Source: Anabas testudineus
Taxonomy: Eukaryota > Chordata > Actinopteri > Anabantiformes > Anabantidae
DNA: 64,000 bases
Direction: 5' to 3'
Assembly: GCF_900324465.2 (NCBI RefSeq)
Contig: NC_046623.1
Span: 15,033,721 to 15,097,720 of the forward strand
Both the position numbers and the translations under genes were made by a program. A model generated the notes under the pieces. The model was not told where the DNA came from and did not search any database. It saw nothing but the letters and a program-made list of their open reading frames with translations. Of the stretch, positions 36,197 through 48,204 are shown in pieces. The first letter of the stretch is position 1; the number at the start of each line of letters is the position of its first letter.

Positions 36197-39100
36197 TGTG
36201 AGTTTATGGGTGTGTTGAGTACCTGATTGCATTGTCAATGAGCCTATCCGAGCTGTGAACATCAAACAGGAAAAAGAGAACAATTATTCAAAAGCAACTG
36301 AAATCATTTATAAAGCTACGATCATTTAAAAAGTACCATAATTTACTGAATCTTCTGCTGCCATCATTTCACATTCATCCATTTTGATAACATTTCAAAC
36401 ACACTTTATAAATTTCTCAAGATATAAGCTGACATTAGACAGGGAAAGCCTGAACTATGAAACCACACAGCTCTTTGGGTCGATTATCATAAAAGCAGCA
36501 CTTCCTGCGATTCCTGTGAGACAGAAGAAAGTGCTGGTTAATGGAGAATTTTGGGGAAAGTCAGACTTTGATAGGTCAAGTTCAGCAGAAAACAATTAAT
36601 GTCTATAATACAACTCTGCACACATAAAGCAGTATGTATTTAATGATGGAGACCTGATCCCGTTTTACTTGTTTTAGGTGTATATAAGGAAAAACAGACT
36701 TAAAGATGGACGACACTGAGCCTGAACACACACAGGTTTACAACAGCCGCCATTAGCTGCTGAGATAAGTGACAGAAATATAAAATGCTCAGTCCATGGC
36801 TGAGCAGAGAACATAAGGGCAGCAGTGTGCATCCTGGCAGACTCCACTGAAGACCAAAAATCAATACTGTGCTTTATACTTCCTCCATCTATCCGTCCAC
36901 CTCTCCCACTATCTATCTACAGCTGTCCTCTGCTGTTTGTCCTGATCCTTCATCATCTGGCAGAGTGAACACAGGCAAGGCAGCGTCTTAGTTCAGCACA
37001 TATTTACACATTTTCTTCTTTTACTAACCTAAATTATATTTGTAACTGTTTTCCCAACTCATTAAACTCTTTGCAAACTGCAAATTAGTCTGCATCAGGT
37101 TTCTACAGGTCTATTGGTGACAAAAGTAGTACAATTTTATTATTATTTAGGCATCGGTGCAGGAAACATTTTTTTAACTGAGCCTTAGTAATCAGCACAT
37201 AGTTTGAATGTGGTCAAGTACATGTTTTGAATATAAAGGTATGGTTCTACAGATCTCAAGTGAACGGAAAATGTACAGGAGATTTTGGACCAATGTATTA
37301 GACCACAATACCCACCACCAAATTTAGATCAGAGCCAAAATAAACTTGTTTGGGGTATCCCTACTGATTTCCTTTTTTGTCCTTGTGGAGTTTTTTAGTT
37401 TTTTCAATGGACTCACACAAAATTATAGAATACAATACAATAGAACTAAATAAAATACTACATCCAAGCGACACCACTCAAATAAAAAGTTGGACTCTGA
37501 TGAACTATATAATAAAAATTAGACATTATAAACACAGGCTTACCTTCTTTAAAACAAAAACATCCATTTCCAGCCCTTCTGGTGAGTATTTCTCATTAAT
37601 GTGTTGTTTTTAAATAAATCTCTTACCTTCTGAGATGTTCATGTTCCTTCAGGAAGAGCTCAGTCCGTCTGTTATTCACCGCTGAGCTGCTCTTGAAGGA
37701 CCTGAGCAAAAAATGAGAATAATCAAATTCCAACAAATAGTAATAAGAATACAAATAAAAACATTTATTGTCTCTTTTTGGTCATTTTTATTGTTAGGGT
37801 TAAAATATGCAACAAAACATTACAACTAGTCATTACCACTAGGCCAACAGGGTATATGTGAGGCTTTATTTAATAGGAGAAACACTATGCTAATGCTAAC
37901 GCACAGATGTTTACCATGCTCACTGTCTCTGTTTAGCATGTCAGTATGTTCATCATCTGCTAATTAGCACTGAACACAAAGTAACACATTAGAATATAAA
38001 ATAGTTAAATGTTTAAATTAATGAAAACTGACAATATCATAATAAACTTATATTGTGGTCAAATAACAGCTCTGGGGTTCAGCTAAGGTTACTGACCTCA
38101 TTTTTGTAATGTAATATGAAAAACATCCCACCTGACTTCTGCACAAATTTTAAAGTTACCAGAAGAAACAAAAGTATTTTTTTCCTACAAATATATATGA
38201 ATTTTCCAATCCTTGTTCTGTTTTTTAGTGCAAACTTTGTCTTCTTCATTCATTCTAAGCTGTTTTTTATCCTTTTTGCACTTGGCTAACAGAAGACGTT
38301 GCCACCAAAACCAAGTTTTTTCCTTCTCTGAGCTTCCTCAGTCTGAAGGAGATGTTTCATTCCTTCCTATTAACTGATGCCTGGATGCTGATTATGTACT
38401 TCCTGTGTTAAGACTTTTAAGTGATTAGCTCTGCTTAACCTACAACTTTGTTCTTTGATTCTTATTTACACCATCCACTCTGTTTGGTCTGATCGCCATC
38501 CATTATCTCCTCTGTTGTCCCTCTCCTTTCATGGTGTCTCCACATCTCTTACAGTTCAGAGTAATTAGAATTCACTTTCATCATTTTTGTAATCAGTCAG
38601 CATCAGCTCAGGATAACGTCTCTCCCTCCCATTCTCTCTCTCTCTCTGACTGTCTCGCTCTCTCTAGCCTCCCCTGATAGAGCATTTCTCTGTATCAGGC
38701 AGGCCAGATGTAACCACTCTCCCTCAGCTTTGGCTGAATGAAAGCCTTGCGGTTTGATTTACTGTAGAATGCACTTAGGAAAGAAATCCCCAGAGAAAGA
38801 CAGAGTTATAGACAGAGAGAGAGGGAAAGAGGATTGGGAGGGTGGTGGTGGGGTCAGCTAACAAGAGGAGGTGCCTTTTATTAGAAGATGAAAGGAGATA
38901 GAAAGGGTGGGGGAATTCAGACACAAACTGGACATTTCTGCCTCCTAGTGGTTAAGGATAAAAGTCCACACAAGAGATGGAGATTGAGGAAGAGTTAGTA
39001 AAACATGTGTAAGATAAATGTAAAAATTCACAGTGAATATTGTATAGATTGTGAATTGTCATTTCTGTTTATCTTTGTATTGAGAAATATTCTTTTTCAA

Positions 39101-42037
39101 CTTATTTACAATTATCTCTCAAGGTTTGGCACAAAGTTGTGAGCCATGACCATTTTAAATAATAAGAAACAACACTGCACCGAATCTGCAATGCTCCTTT
39201 TATACCCCAATATAATACTCTTAAATGTTCTCAGTTAACCTGCTACATTTGGATAAAGTAAATAAGATAAAATAACCAGAAGTGGCATTCTCCAATAATA
39301 AACAATGACATTGTTACATTTTCAAGATTCAATAATTTATCAATTCAGAAATAACAGTTCAATAATTACAATAACTGTTAGCTGCAGCAGACGCGAGAAG
39401 GTGCTTACTCAATGTCTCTGTGAACTGAGCCCAGGAGGTCCTCTCGCTCTCGCATACTGAAGAAGTTGCTTTTGGTTTTGTGGAACTCATGGGTGTAGTC
39501 CTATAGGATAACATAATAAACCACAGTCAACAAGACATGATGATATGAGTAGAATGACAGAGTGGAGATTCACAAACCCAAAATGTACGGTTGATACTGT
39601 AAAATATAGAAAATACTAAGAATGACTCACAAATGGAGCTGAAATATGTTCCATTATGAAAAAGTAAGATGACAAAGTAAAGTAATTGCATTTACCTGTA
39701 AAATGTCTCTGTGCCTCTGTAAGGTGTGCATCAATGCTGCATTATGTGATAAAGCTCCCGGGGTGTTTGTGTACTCTGCCATTTTATCATTAACTGCTGT
39801 AAGCTGGAAAAAAAAGATAGAACTGATATAACGTCGCATAAAAATTGTTATTTTGTGGGGAATAAGTGATCTTAAAACAAACCTGTAGTATTTAACTAAT
39901 ATCAGGCCAAAAAATTATAAAGAATTATAAAATTCTAATTCTAGTTTGTACAACAGTAGTTATTCATGTATATAAAAACATAAGACAACAGCTTTGGTTG
40001 TCAGCTCCCTTTTTGTTGAAGGTTATTTAATTACACATTTTGTACTACAAATTATCTTTAGTAATTGGCATCCCATTAACTCCTCCGCATGGGCTGGGAT
40101 CTCCAACAGTGGTTGCTGAAGGGAACCTTAAAGCACCTGCAACTGTGGTTGTTTGCTACTGTATATATGTGATATTTGTATATATTTATATTTTGACTTA
40201 CTTTGGCCAAGAGTTGCTCCAGCTCAGTAGTCATGGCCACAAGCATCTTGTCTGGTGATGAGCCAATAGAATCAGACCTGGTTCAATGAAAGAAAAATGT
40301 TTTGTCAATGTTACTTTAATAAAATCTCAGACAAAAATAAATATACTTTTAAAACATATTTCCACATTGTAAGATTACACAACTATTGTATCAGAGAGGT
40401 CAGTACTCAAAATGGTAAACAACATGTTCATGATATTCCCAGTTCCTAGCCAACAAATGAATTGCTAATTGTTAAACATACAAAGACACCATTTTATTGT
40501 GCACTTATTGCACCATTTATAGCACAATAACAAATAAAATGCAGCAGGTATTGTGGCCATGGGGTGTGTATGTTTGTTTTGGTTAATTTGGGTGGACCAG
40601 GGCAAAGAACAGGTTGGGTGAAAGTGAATAAAACAGAACAGGAAATTCTGGCACAACTTCACCTACAGCCATATTGCATGAATAAGAGACACAAAGAACT
40701 GAAGACCAGCTGTATTCCAATATTTTGCACATAACCTAACTTACTGAATGTAATAATGAACCAGTATAATGTGTGTAAAGGGTGTGTGCGTTTATTTTGT
40801 ATTAGCGTAGATCTGAACGTGATTTAATGAAGGTAAACATAATGGATGGATGTAAGGATGTGCATAAAGACAGTCCCCCTCTAAAATCTCATACTAGTTA
40901 TTTAATTCGATTTTTTGTTTTTACACTTTCCACCAAACACCAACAACTCGATTTGTGCTGCCTCATTTGAACCCCTTCTTCCCATCTCTGTACTGTGTTC
41001 TGAGCTTGGTTCCACAATACCACAAAAATGATCAGTGTGAGCTTATTTTAAGATAAATAGCCCAGATGATTAGGCCTTAAATATCAGTTTCTCTATAACT
41101 CAAATTCTGTGCAACCTTTGTGATTTGGTGTCAAATCATTTTGTTAAATATAAAGTGTCTGACAATTAAATTCAGTCAGATGAGCTCATTATAGTATTTA
41201 ATTCTATATCTGAGGCAGTACTTCTTATCATACTGTTAAAGTGACATGAGGATTGTGCTGCTAACCTTGTTCGCTGGTCACGGTTGCTGCTGCTGCTGTA
41301 GGTGGTGCAGAGCTTACTGAATGAGACCAGCTTCAGGTCCAGCTCATTTTCCAGCTGTCTGGCCTGTTTACGTAAATCTGAGTGAAGAAACGAGAGACAG
41401 ACAGACGAGATAGAATCAGACATTTTGTATGTGATCAGAACAAGTACTGGAAACCAAATCATAAGGAAGTACATAGATGCAACCACGAAAGTGACATAAC
41501 AGATAACCTGTATACAGTAGCACACTGAAGTGGCCCAGATATGGCCTCAAGTATGCCCTGCCTAAGAGATACAAGTCAAGCATGGCAAAGTTTTTAAATA
41601 GCAAACAAAACATGGGCCCAGATCATTTTTCCACATTTTTGTAGCCAGGGTACACTTTAATGTTTTTTAAATGGAGTAAACGAGACAACAGGCGTTTCTT
41701 TCTTCAATGTAAGGGTCTAATTAGGATGGAGGGGTCCTTTTACCTGTTTGTGTCCACTTTCTGATAATCCGTCTGTATAGCTGATAACTTTTTTAACTTT
41801 ATACGCTTGACGCCAACATGCTAACAGGTTAGCTTGGCCCCAGCTAAATACATCTCCTCCCCGCGGATTTAAAGTGTATTTAACGTAACATCTTACGTGA
41901 TATATTAAATATAATCGTCCTAAGTCGGCGCAGAAGTATGAACATTTTTAAATGAAGAAGTTTGTTTCATTTTAGATGCTGTAGCATAACTTACCTTCCC
42001 AGTAGTTGCTGCTGGCGGCCATATTTGTTGTTGACAT
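35326..42037 (-). CDS. gosr1: gosr1, Golgi SNAP receptor complex member 1 (GS28)
   Basis: Golgi v-SNARE GS28/GOS-28, which acts in ER-Golgi and intra-Golgi transport. Nine coding exons on the minus strand join in frame: 42037-41995, 41377-41266, 40277-40202, 39803-39696, 39500-39409, 37701-37627, 36252-36223, 35774-35692, 35450-35326; 247 residues, against about 250 in human. Visible: SSNYWEDLRKQARQLENELD, VNDKMAEYTN, NAALMHTLQRHRDILQ, DYTHEFHKTKSNF, NNRRTELFLKEHEHLR, the SNARE motif region (SDRLIDNAI through SIQTRVTTLANRFP) and the C-terminal anchor DSLILGGVIGVCTILLLLY. The start MSTTNMAASSNYWED has an internal Met at codon 6 that could also serve. A CA-rich microsatellite lies just inside the intron after the 30-bp exon. 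Polyadenylation signal on the minus strand at 35022-35017. Confidence 0.96.
36147..36201 (-). repeat. CA/TG microsatellite 22 bp past the donor of gosr1's 30-bp exon
   Basis: TG repeat on the plus strand, so CA on the transcript. It begins about 22 bases after the donor of micro-sized exon 36252-36223. Confidence 0.95.
37888..37990. repeat. Dispersed teleost repeat fragment
   Basis: CTATGCTAATGCTAACGC, GATGTTTACCATGCTCAC and TGCTAATTAGCACTGAACAC match in order the same teleost repeat as at 29100-29345. It sits in a gosr1 intron. Confidence 0.65.
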
Positions 42038-42935
42038 GTCATCATCAGCCGTCAAAGGGAAACAACTGTCGTAAGTATCATTTGAACCACGGCGGCCTCT
42101 ACTGGTTTGCGGCCGTAAGTTTACTACTATTATTGACCAGAAACAGTGAAGTAGTTAATGTTTTTTTTATATATTTCTCTTGACTGGATGAATCAATGTA
42201 AATAGATGACTATATTCAAAATAACATGGATAAGGGAATTGTTTTTAAAAGTGTAATCCTGAAGATGCTCCTAAACTTGCAAAAGTATTGAAATGTAAAA
42301 AGTATTTTAGATATGCAGCATGTTGGTTGACATAGAACAAATTATCATGCATCAGCTAATAATTATTGCTATTACTGATAAACGTACCATTTATTTTCTT
42401 GATTATAAAATGTCATTTTGTTGTGATAAATAATTTTACTAGAATCCAGTTTAAATAAAAGTATCATTAGCTGATGAGATCACACCATATTCCAGTGTTT
42501 TTTTGGAGCAATATGAATGTTATTAAGATGTTTAGTCCAATGCAGCCATTTTATTTTCTCAGTTAAATTTAATGGAAATATTACTGATATGTTTTCTGAT
42601 ATATTATTATCAATACCTATAGTTTTTCACTATATTAAGTTGATTAATATACTCTGAGCTGCTAGGTGTTCACCAGGGAAAGACAGGACACAGATGTAAG
42701 TGAGGTACAGTACATGTCAGTGTTGATAACCTTCTTTGCTCATTCTCTTTATTCATTGTCTTGAACATAGGCAGTCATGGATATCACAGTAACAGCAAGA
42801 CTGGTTCTTGTTGATGTAGAAGACAATGACGATGAAGATGCCATCACTAGTGGAGATGAAAAAGAGCAAATACTTCGAGATGTTTTCACCGCTCTGCAGA
42901 CGCCCTCGGCCGACGAGGCATCTCTTTCACACTGA
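42036..42935 (+). other. Possible divergent transcript from the gosr1 promoter, with a 52-codon ORF
   Basis: On the plus strand an ATG at 42036-42038 overlaps the gosr1 start codon (shared CATG). It is followed by 35 open bases and a strong GTAAGT donor at 42071. A 30-base stretch, 42666-42695, is flanked by an acceptor (CTGCTAG) and a GTAAGT donor. Another acceptor (AACATAGGCAG) precedes an ATG at 42777 that opens a 52-codon frame to 42935, rich in Asp/Glu (DVEDNDDEDAITSGDEKEQI). The first ATG is not in frame with the 52-codon frame through these exons, so it may be a noncoding RNA or a small gene starting at 42777. I do not recognise the peptide. Confidence 0.3.
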
Positions 42936-43212
42936 TTCAACTTTTTTCTCTCAATTCTGTCATTCCTATTTTCTGTCTTTCTTACAGCTTTCCTTTCTTT
43001 TGTGGTGTTTCTTTAAAAAACAGAAAGTGCTGTGAACAGCTGACGCCAGTAAGCACCTGAAGCCCAGCTCAGGATCCTACTTTGATTAGCCGGACCAACA
43101 GAGCCGGGAAGATGAAGATTGGGGGTGAGGAGGAAGAGAAAGAGGGAGTGAAGAGCAGGAGGAGGGAGAGAAGGAGGAGGAGATAAGGAGGTGTGAAGGA
43201 AACGGTCCCATC

Positions 43213-44226
43213 TCAGTGCTGGATCCTCCTGATGGACTGAATCTGGGGAGTCTGGGCGTGGGAGCCGAACTCGCGGTAACACTTGTACTCTCCTCCGTGA
43301 CAGTCGCACTCCATGATGTACTGGTGACCACGGTAGCCAGGGTACTGGTAGCACACAAAGCTGAAGAAATGACAGAGAACATGCTAATTAAACTTCACAT
43401 AAAGACTTAAATGATCAAGTAAACAGTATTGCAGTATTTTCAGTCGGTGTTTGTGTAGCTTCTGTTTCCATGACTTACGCTCCACTCTGAATGTGCATGG
43501 ATCCAACCTCGTTGTTCATCCAACCCATGGCCTGCAGAGAGGGGTAGTCATCACACAGCTCGAACTGACGACCCATCATGTTTTCGTTGTCGTAGATGGT
43601 CATGCGGGAGTCCTTGTGGTTCTGTACAAAGAAGGGGAAAATAGGCTGAGCACAACTTGAGCTCGGCGTGAAATGAATAAAAAGCTGTTACTCTGTTGTA
43701 AGTTAAACCTACAGCACAGCAGATGGGCCTGAAGGAGATCATCCTCTCAATGCGGTAGGAGTTGCTGCCGCTGTAGGCCTCAAAGCGAGGGTAGTCTCCC
43801 TTCTCCAGGACAAACTGCTGGCCGCAGAAACTGGAGTGCTCGTAGCCCACCCAGCTGCAAGCAGAAAGTGTAACTAATAAGGCCAAAAAACAAGGAAATA
43901 TAAAACCTGCACATTTTTAAGCGGCTCAGAATCTAAAGAAAAGTTGTCAAAAGTGAGTAAGAGCTGCCTGGATACGTACGCGCCACACTCGACCTTCAGG
44001 GAGCGGATGTTCTCCATCCCACACTCCATGATGTTCTGGCAGCTGGCGGTGAACTCCATACGCCTGCCCTGGAAGTACTCCTGATCGTACACAGTGATCT
44101 GTAAAACACAAAATAAAATAAAAGAGTACACAATTACGAGTCAATTTGCAAATTTCTGCATTTAGATTTCTTGCGTATTATGCTTACCTTCCAAGGGCCC
44201 ATGGGCATGGGGTTGTTCAGAGCCAT
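43213..44226 (-). CDS. cryba1: cryba1, beta-crystallin A1/A3
   Basis: Structural lens protein. Five coding exons on the minus strand, 44226-44188, 44098-43980, 43854-43713, 43621-43479 and 43360-43213, give 196 residues. A short N-terminal arm ([13 protein letters not shown]) is followed by four Greek-key motifs, one per exon: [71 protein letters not shown]. It ends [10 protein letters not shown]. One exon per Greek key is the rule for beta-crystallins. The first coding exon corresponds to the shorter A1 start; the longer A3 arm of mammals is not seen. An untranslated exon (about 44535-44496) is joined by a 245-bp intron at 44495-44251. Confidence 0.97.
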
Positions 44227-44561
44227 TTTTGTCCTTTTTTTTAGGAGTGCCTGTGAGGAAACAAACGCAGTAAAGGATTTATGAAAATGTTCAGAAATGT
44301 ATCTGTAAAAAAGTAAAAGATATTTAACACCAGTTATTTATTCTCTGCTGCTCTATGAGATATGTCAGCTTTCTCTGAGACTTGTTTCTCACCAGCTTCT
44401 ACACTATGCGTCTGTAACATTAAGCTTTCTAATTCCCTTTCTTAAATGTTTTTCAACCTACACAATGTACTGTATCAATTACTAGTTCGACCTACCTAAA
44501 CTGGTGAGCTGTGTGTCGCAGGTTTCCACTGAATGGTCTGCAGAGGGGGTTTGTATGAGGG

Positions 44562-44622
44562 TATATATACACCCATGGGTGTCGGGGACCGGGGGGCAGG
44601 CACGCCTGGACTCATGTCAGCA
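44562..44622 (-). promoter_or_regulatory. cryba1 core promoter: TATA box and Maf half site
   Basis: TATATATA at 44569-44562 (minus) would place the start about 30 bp on, just before the untranslated exon. TGCTGAC at 44622-44616 is a half Maf-response element about 50 bp upstream of the TATA box. Large Maf factors are known activators of lens crystallin genes through such elements; use here is inferred. Confidence 0.6.
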
Positions 44623-45827
44623 CTTTGCTTTGGACTCCATTGTTTTGTTGTGTGAGCTACAGAGGGGTTAACACACAGACGCACAGTGATTCATACAAAC
44701 ACAAAGAGGGCAAATGGTTTTACAGTGTTTCCTCCACCTCTGAGTTAAATCTATAGCCCTGTGTATTCCCCATCAGTAGGTAGATTTATTATCAGATTTA
44801 TTCCTCCTTCAAGGTTCTAGGGACAGACAATATTGTTTATAGTACAGACTCTACAGACTCTTTAGGTGAACAACCTTCATTTCATTTGTTGATATGATTT
44901 CAGGCCTGTGTGAAAATGCAGTGCTCGTGGCCCACCCAGCTTTTAATTGTGCAGTATTCTGGTTCTTGTGTCATAGAGGTTTTGTTTTTATTTATATAAC
45001 TATAAAACTATATATATAACTAAATATATATCTGTATTTATTCCTCTGCTTTAAATGTCCACTGTCAAAAATGCTTTTCAACCAAAACTAATTTCCTGAA
45101 ACCTGAATAAGTGTCATGTGAACTAGAATCAATGGCTTTAAAGCTGGATTAAAGCTGCTCTCATTGTAAAAATGCTGTAATCCATAAAAGGTGTAAAAGA
45201 AGAAGAACAAGTTTGTTGGCAGTGAAGTCAAATCTGGGTTTAAAATCATTTACTTACAACCAACCTGTTCAAACTGATTCGCTCTGCTTCACGTAAAGCA
45301 TTTGACCTGTTTTAACTTTGTGGCTTATATGTAAATTGTGAATGAAAAGTACCTGTTGCTATTTTTGGACAACACGTACATGTGAATTAATCAACAATGA
45401 AGGTTAGCGGGGGGCAACGACACAGAGTGAAAGGCCTCATTGGCAGAGCTGGCAGCGCCTGAGCATCAACTGATGAGCTACAAGATGAACTCGGCAGTTT
45501 CGCTTTCAAGTCTCAGCGTGAATAGATTATAAATACAGGTAATGTATTGTGATCTGAAAGAAGGAGCAAACATCGAGCTGCTCATTACTCTTTATACTTT
45601 TGATTGATATAACTCTCATGCTGTGTTATTCTACCTATTCATAACTGCTGTCTTCACTTTAATTAAAGTCAGTAAATTATTGCACACGTTTTTTATTTTA
45701 TAATGCTATAGTTTGTGTCATTGAAGGAAGCAAGTAAGAGCAGCTGGTAGGGACATAACAGTCCCCTCTACTCTGGCTGCATTGAACAAAAAACATTTAG
45801 GAATGGCTTACTGAGGTCAGCAGTCTC

Positions 45828-45830
<3 letters not shown>

Positions 45831-45881
<51 letters not shown>
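45831..45881 (+). repeat. TG microsatellite
   Basis: About 25 uninterrupted TG units. Confidence 0.97.
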
Positions 45882-45882
<1 letters not shown>

Positions 45883-46026
45883 CCTTGTAATTCCCTGATT
45901 GTGTGGACAACACACAGAAAGAGAACATGTGGACATATTACAAATCATATCACAATAAAAACATTTTTGTGAGCACATTCCTCATCAAAGTGCATTTGTT
46001 CAGTCAGACTGTGAGGGAGCAACAAG

Positions 46027-46028
<2 letters not shown>

Positions 46029-46077
<49 letters not shown>
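46029..46077 (+). repeat. TG microsatellite
   Basis: About 24 uninterrupted TG units. Confidence 0.97.
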
Positions 46078-46079
<2 letters not shown>

Positions 46080-47649
46080 CTGCTGATGATAGCAGCAGCA
46101 GCTCAGACGTGACAAAGGGACAAGCTAACTCAGCAGGGCAGTGTGAAGAGCCCACAGTGACCATATAGCCGATTCTCAGTGAGCACGTACAGGTGTCACA
46201 CACATACACACAGTAAAACCTCACTTCCTTCTTTGCATGGTTAACAGACAACTCTCACAGACACACAAACAGCCTGCATGCTCATAAAGACACAAGCTAA
46301 AACCTACAAATCTATCCTTAAATGTTATTTAAAACTAGGACTTCAGAAGTGGATAATTTAATTTGTCTATATTTAACTTTAGTGCCATACATAGAAACTC
46401 TTTCTACTCCAGCTACCCACACCAGACAAACCACCTCAATATTATTGTGCAGTAAATGTTTCCTTCCTCTAGGGTGCAACAGTTCAACGTAAACCCTCAA
46501 TTGTCAGCTCTATTCTGATTCATTACTTAAAGGAATCATCACACTCTTAAGAACCTCTTGAGCTTTATGTGAATAACTCTCCATATAATCTGAATTATTT
46601 ACAGAGACCATTGTTTCCACTGGTGTTTTGTTGTTGTGGTTGCTGTTAACTGTAGGTAAAGTTGGTTTTATCATCAGAGCTCTGGTGGATAGTCATGTGT
46701 GACTGAGCTCTCCAGTGAGTCATACAGGGACTTTACATGCATCAGTAGAAAGAGCAACAGAAATAGGATTAAAACCGAATGGGGATTGTTTCCATGCTGC
46801 TTTCTCCTGGGCTACACTGATCTGATGATGTCTGTTTAGAGTTGTGGCTTCTAATAAAATGCAGCTTATTGGGTTTAATCAGGCTAATATAAATTTACAT
46901 TAGATTTACAACCCTTCAAAGTATTTTATGTAAAGGCCCAGCATTCAGACAGATCAGAAGTTGTGATTAAATGTGCTTAAAGTATTTAATTTTGCAGAAT
47001 GGCTCTTTTCTGTGGTACTTGATCATTATCACAGCTAAATTATGATGTGAACAGGTATTTCAATATGCTCTTTACTAGTAGTAAAAGTCACAGTTCTCAA
47101 TTCAAACAAACAACAAAATGTACTGATTCAACTTTGAAAAATAAAAGTACTGTCTGCAGTGAAATGTAATAATGCAGATTTCTAAAACTGTTACCCTCTC
47201 CCCCACAACTACAAGGAATATTAGATATACACCTTCTCAAATGAGGTCAAAGTACTGCAAAGGTCAATCTAAATAATTACTGTCCACCACTTAATGCTGT
47301 AATTGCACATGAGGTGCTTCTACTTCTGTTCTTGTCCATTCATGAGACACAATTTGATAAAATAATGTTTTGTGGGTAGAATTTGCATCTGAATAGTAAA
47401 TAGTAATAAAAAATACAATAATTACAATAATAAAGTAAAATATGACGTCTTTATGTGAACTATAATTAAAGAGGTTTAAGGATACAGCCTTTGCTTATTA
47501 CGTTTCAATACACAGCAGTGAGTCCATTTTATTTTATGTTTTATTATTAGGATCTATAAAGTCTGTGACATTACAAAAACACAACTCCTTATTGTTTTAT
47601 GTATAGGTCTAATGACATTTTTGGATTGAGTCCCGTTGTGTTTACCACC

Positions 47650-48204
47650 CTCTAAGAAAAGAAACACACACATTGCAGAAAGTAGGGGTGCTGTAAATGA
47701 ACCTCCTGTATTTTGGTCCTGGTTCGTGCGCGCATTCGTCGGTTGTAGCGCAGTTTGTGCGCAGATGCACCAGCCGCTCTGTCAGCCGCACGGCACAGGC
47801 TACTGCTGAGGGCTTCCGCCGAGACGCACCCCCCCCAACCCCAACCCCAACCCCGTCCCCCTGCTGCACAGTCAACGGCCATCTGCCGCCTCTTTTCCCG
47901 TTTCGAGTCCAGCAGGTTATTATTCGACAGACTTCTAGCTTCACCTGACACAGAAGAAACAGCGACTCGGGCACCGGCGGCGCAGAGAAAGCTGCGCACT
48001 CTCCGCATTGGTCTGTGCGCTCAGCCAACGAGAGCCGGGGCCGTCTGCAGACTGCGGGCGCATAAAGACGAAGGGGATTTGAATTAAGCACCGGATAACA
48101 GGCAGCAACTGTGCATCCTTCAGCGAGGGAGGGAGGGAGAGAGGGAGGCAACTGTTTTGTATCTTGGAAGCCCTGGGTTAGGAGAGGGGGAGGAGGAGCG
48201 GAGA
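47650..48204 (+). promoter_or_regulatory. CpG-rich promoter and 5'UTR region of unc119
   Basis: A sharp rise in GC and CpG content relative to flanks, ending in a purine-rich GGGA tract just before the start codon. No TATA box. Open frames on both strands here are a side effect of base composition. Confidence 0.5.

Larger units (their letters stand above)
44650..47600. other. Divergent intergenic region cryba1 / unc119
   Basis: AT-rich with two long TG microsatellites (45831-45881 and 46029-46077) about 150 bp apart. No gene or RNA recognised. Confidence 0.4.

Noticed and set aside
42826-43035. 69-codon plus-strand frame
   Set aside because: It overlaps the 52-codon acidic frame in another phase and runs into a T-rich noncoding stretch; the 42777 frame is the better candidate.
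45831-46077. Paired TG microsatellites as a possible Z-DNA regulatory element
   Set aside because: Simple repeats of this kind are common in fish intergenic DNA, and nothing else in the region points to regulation.
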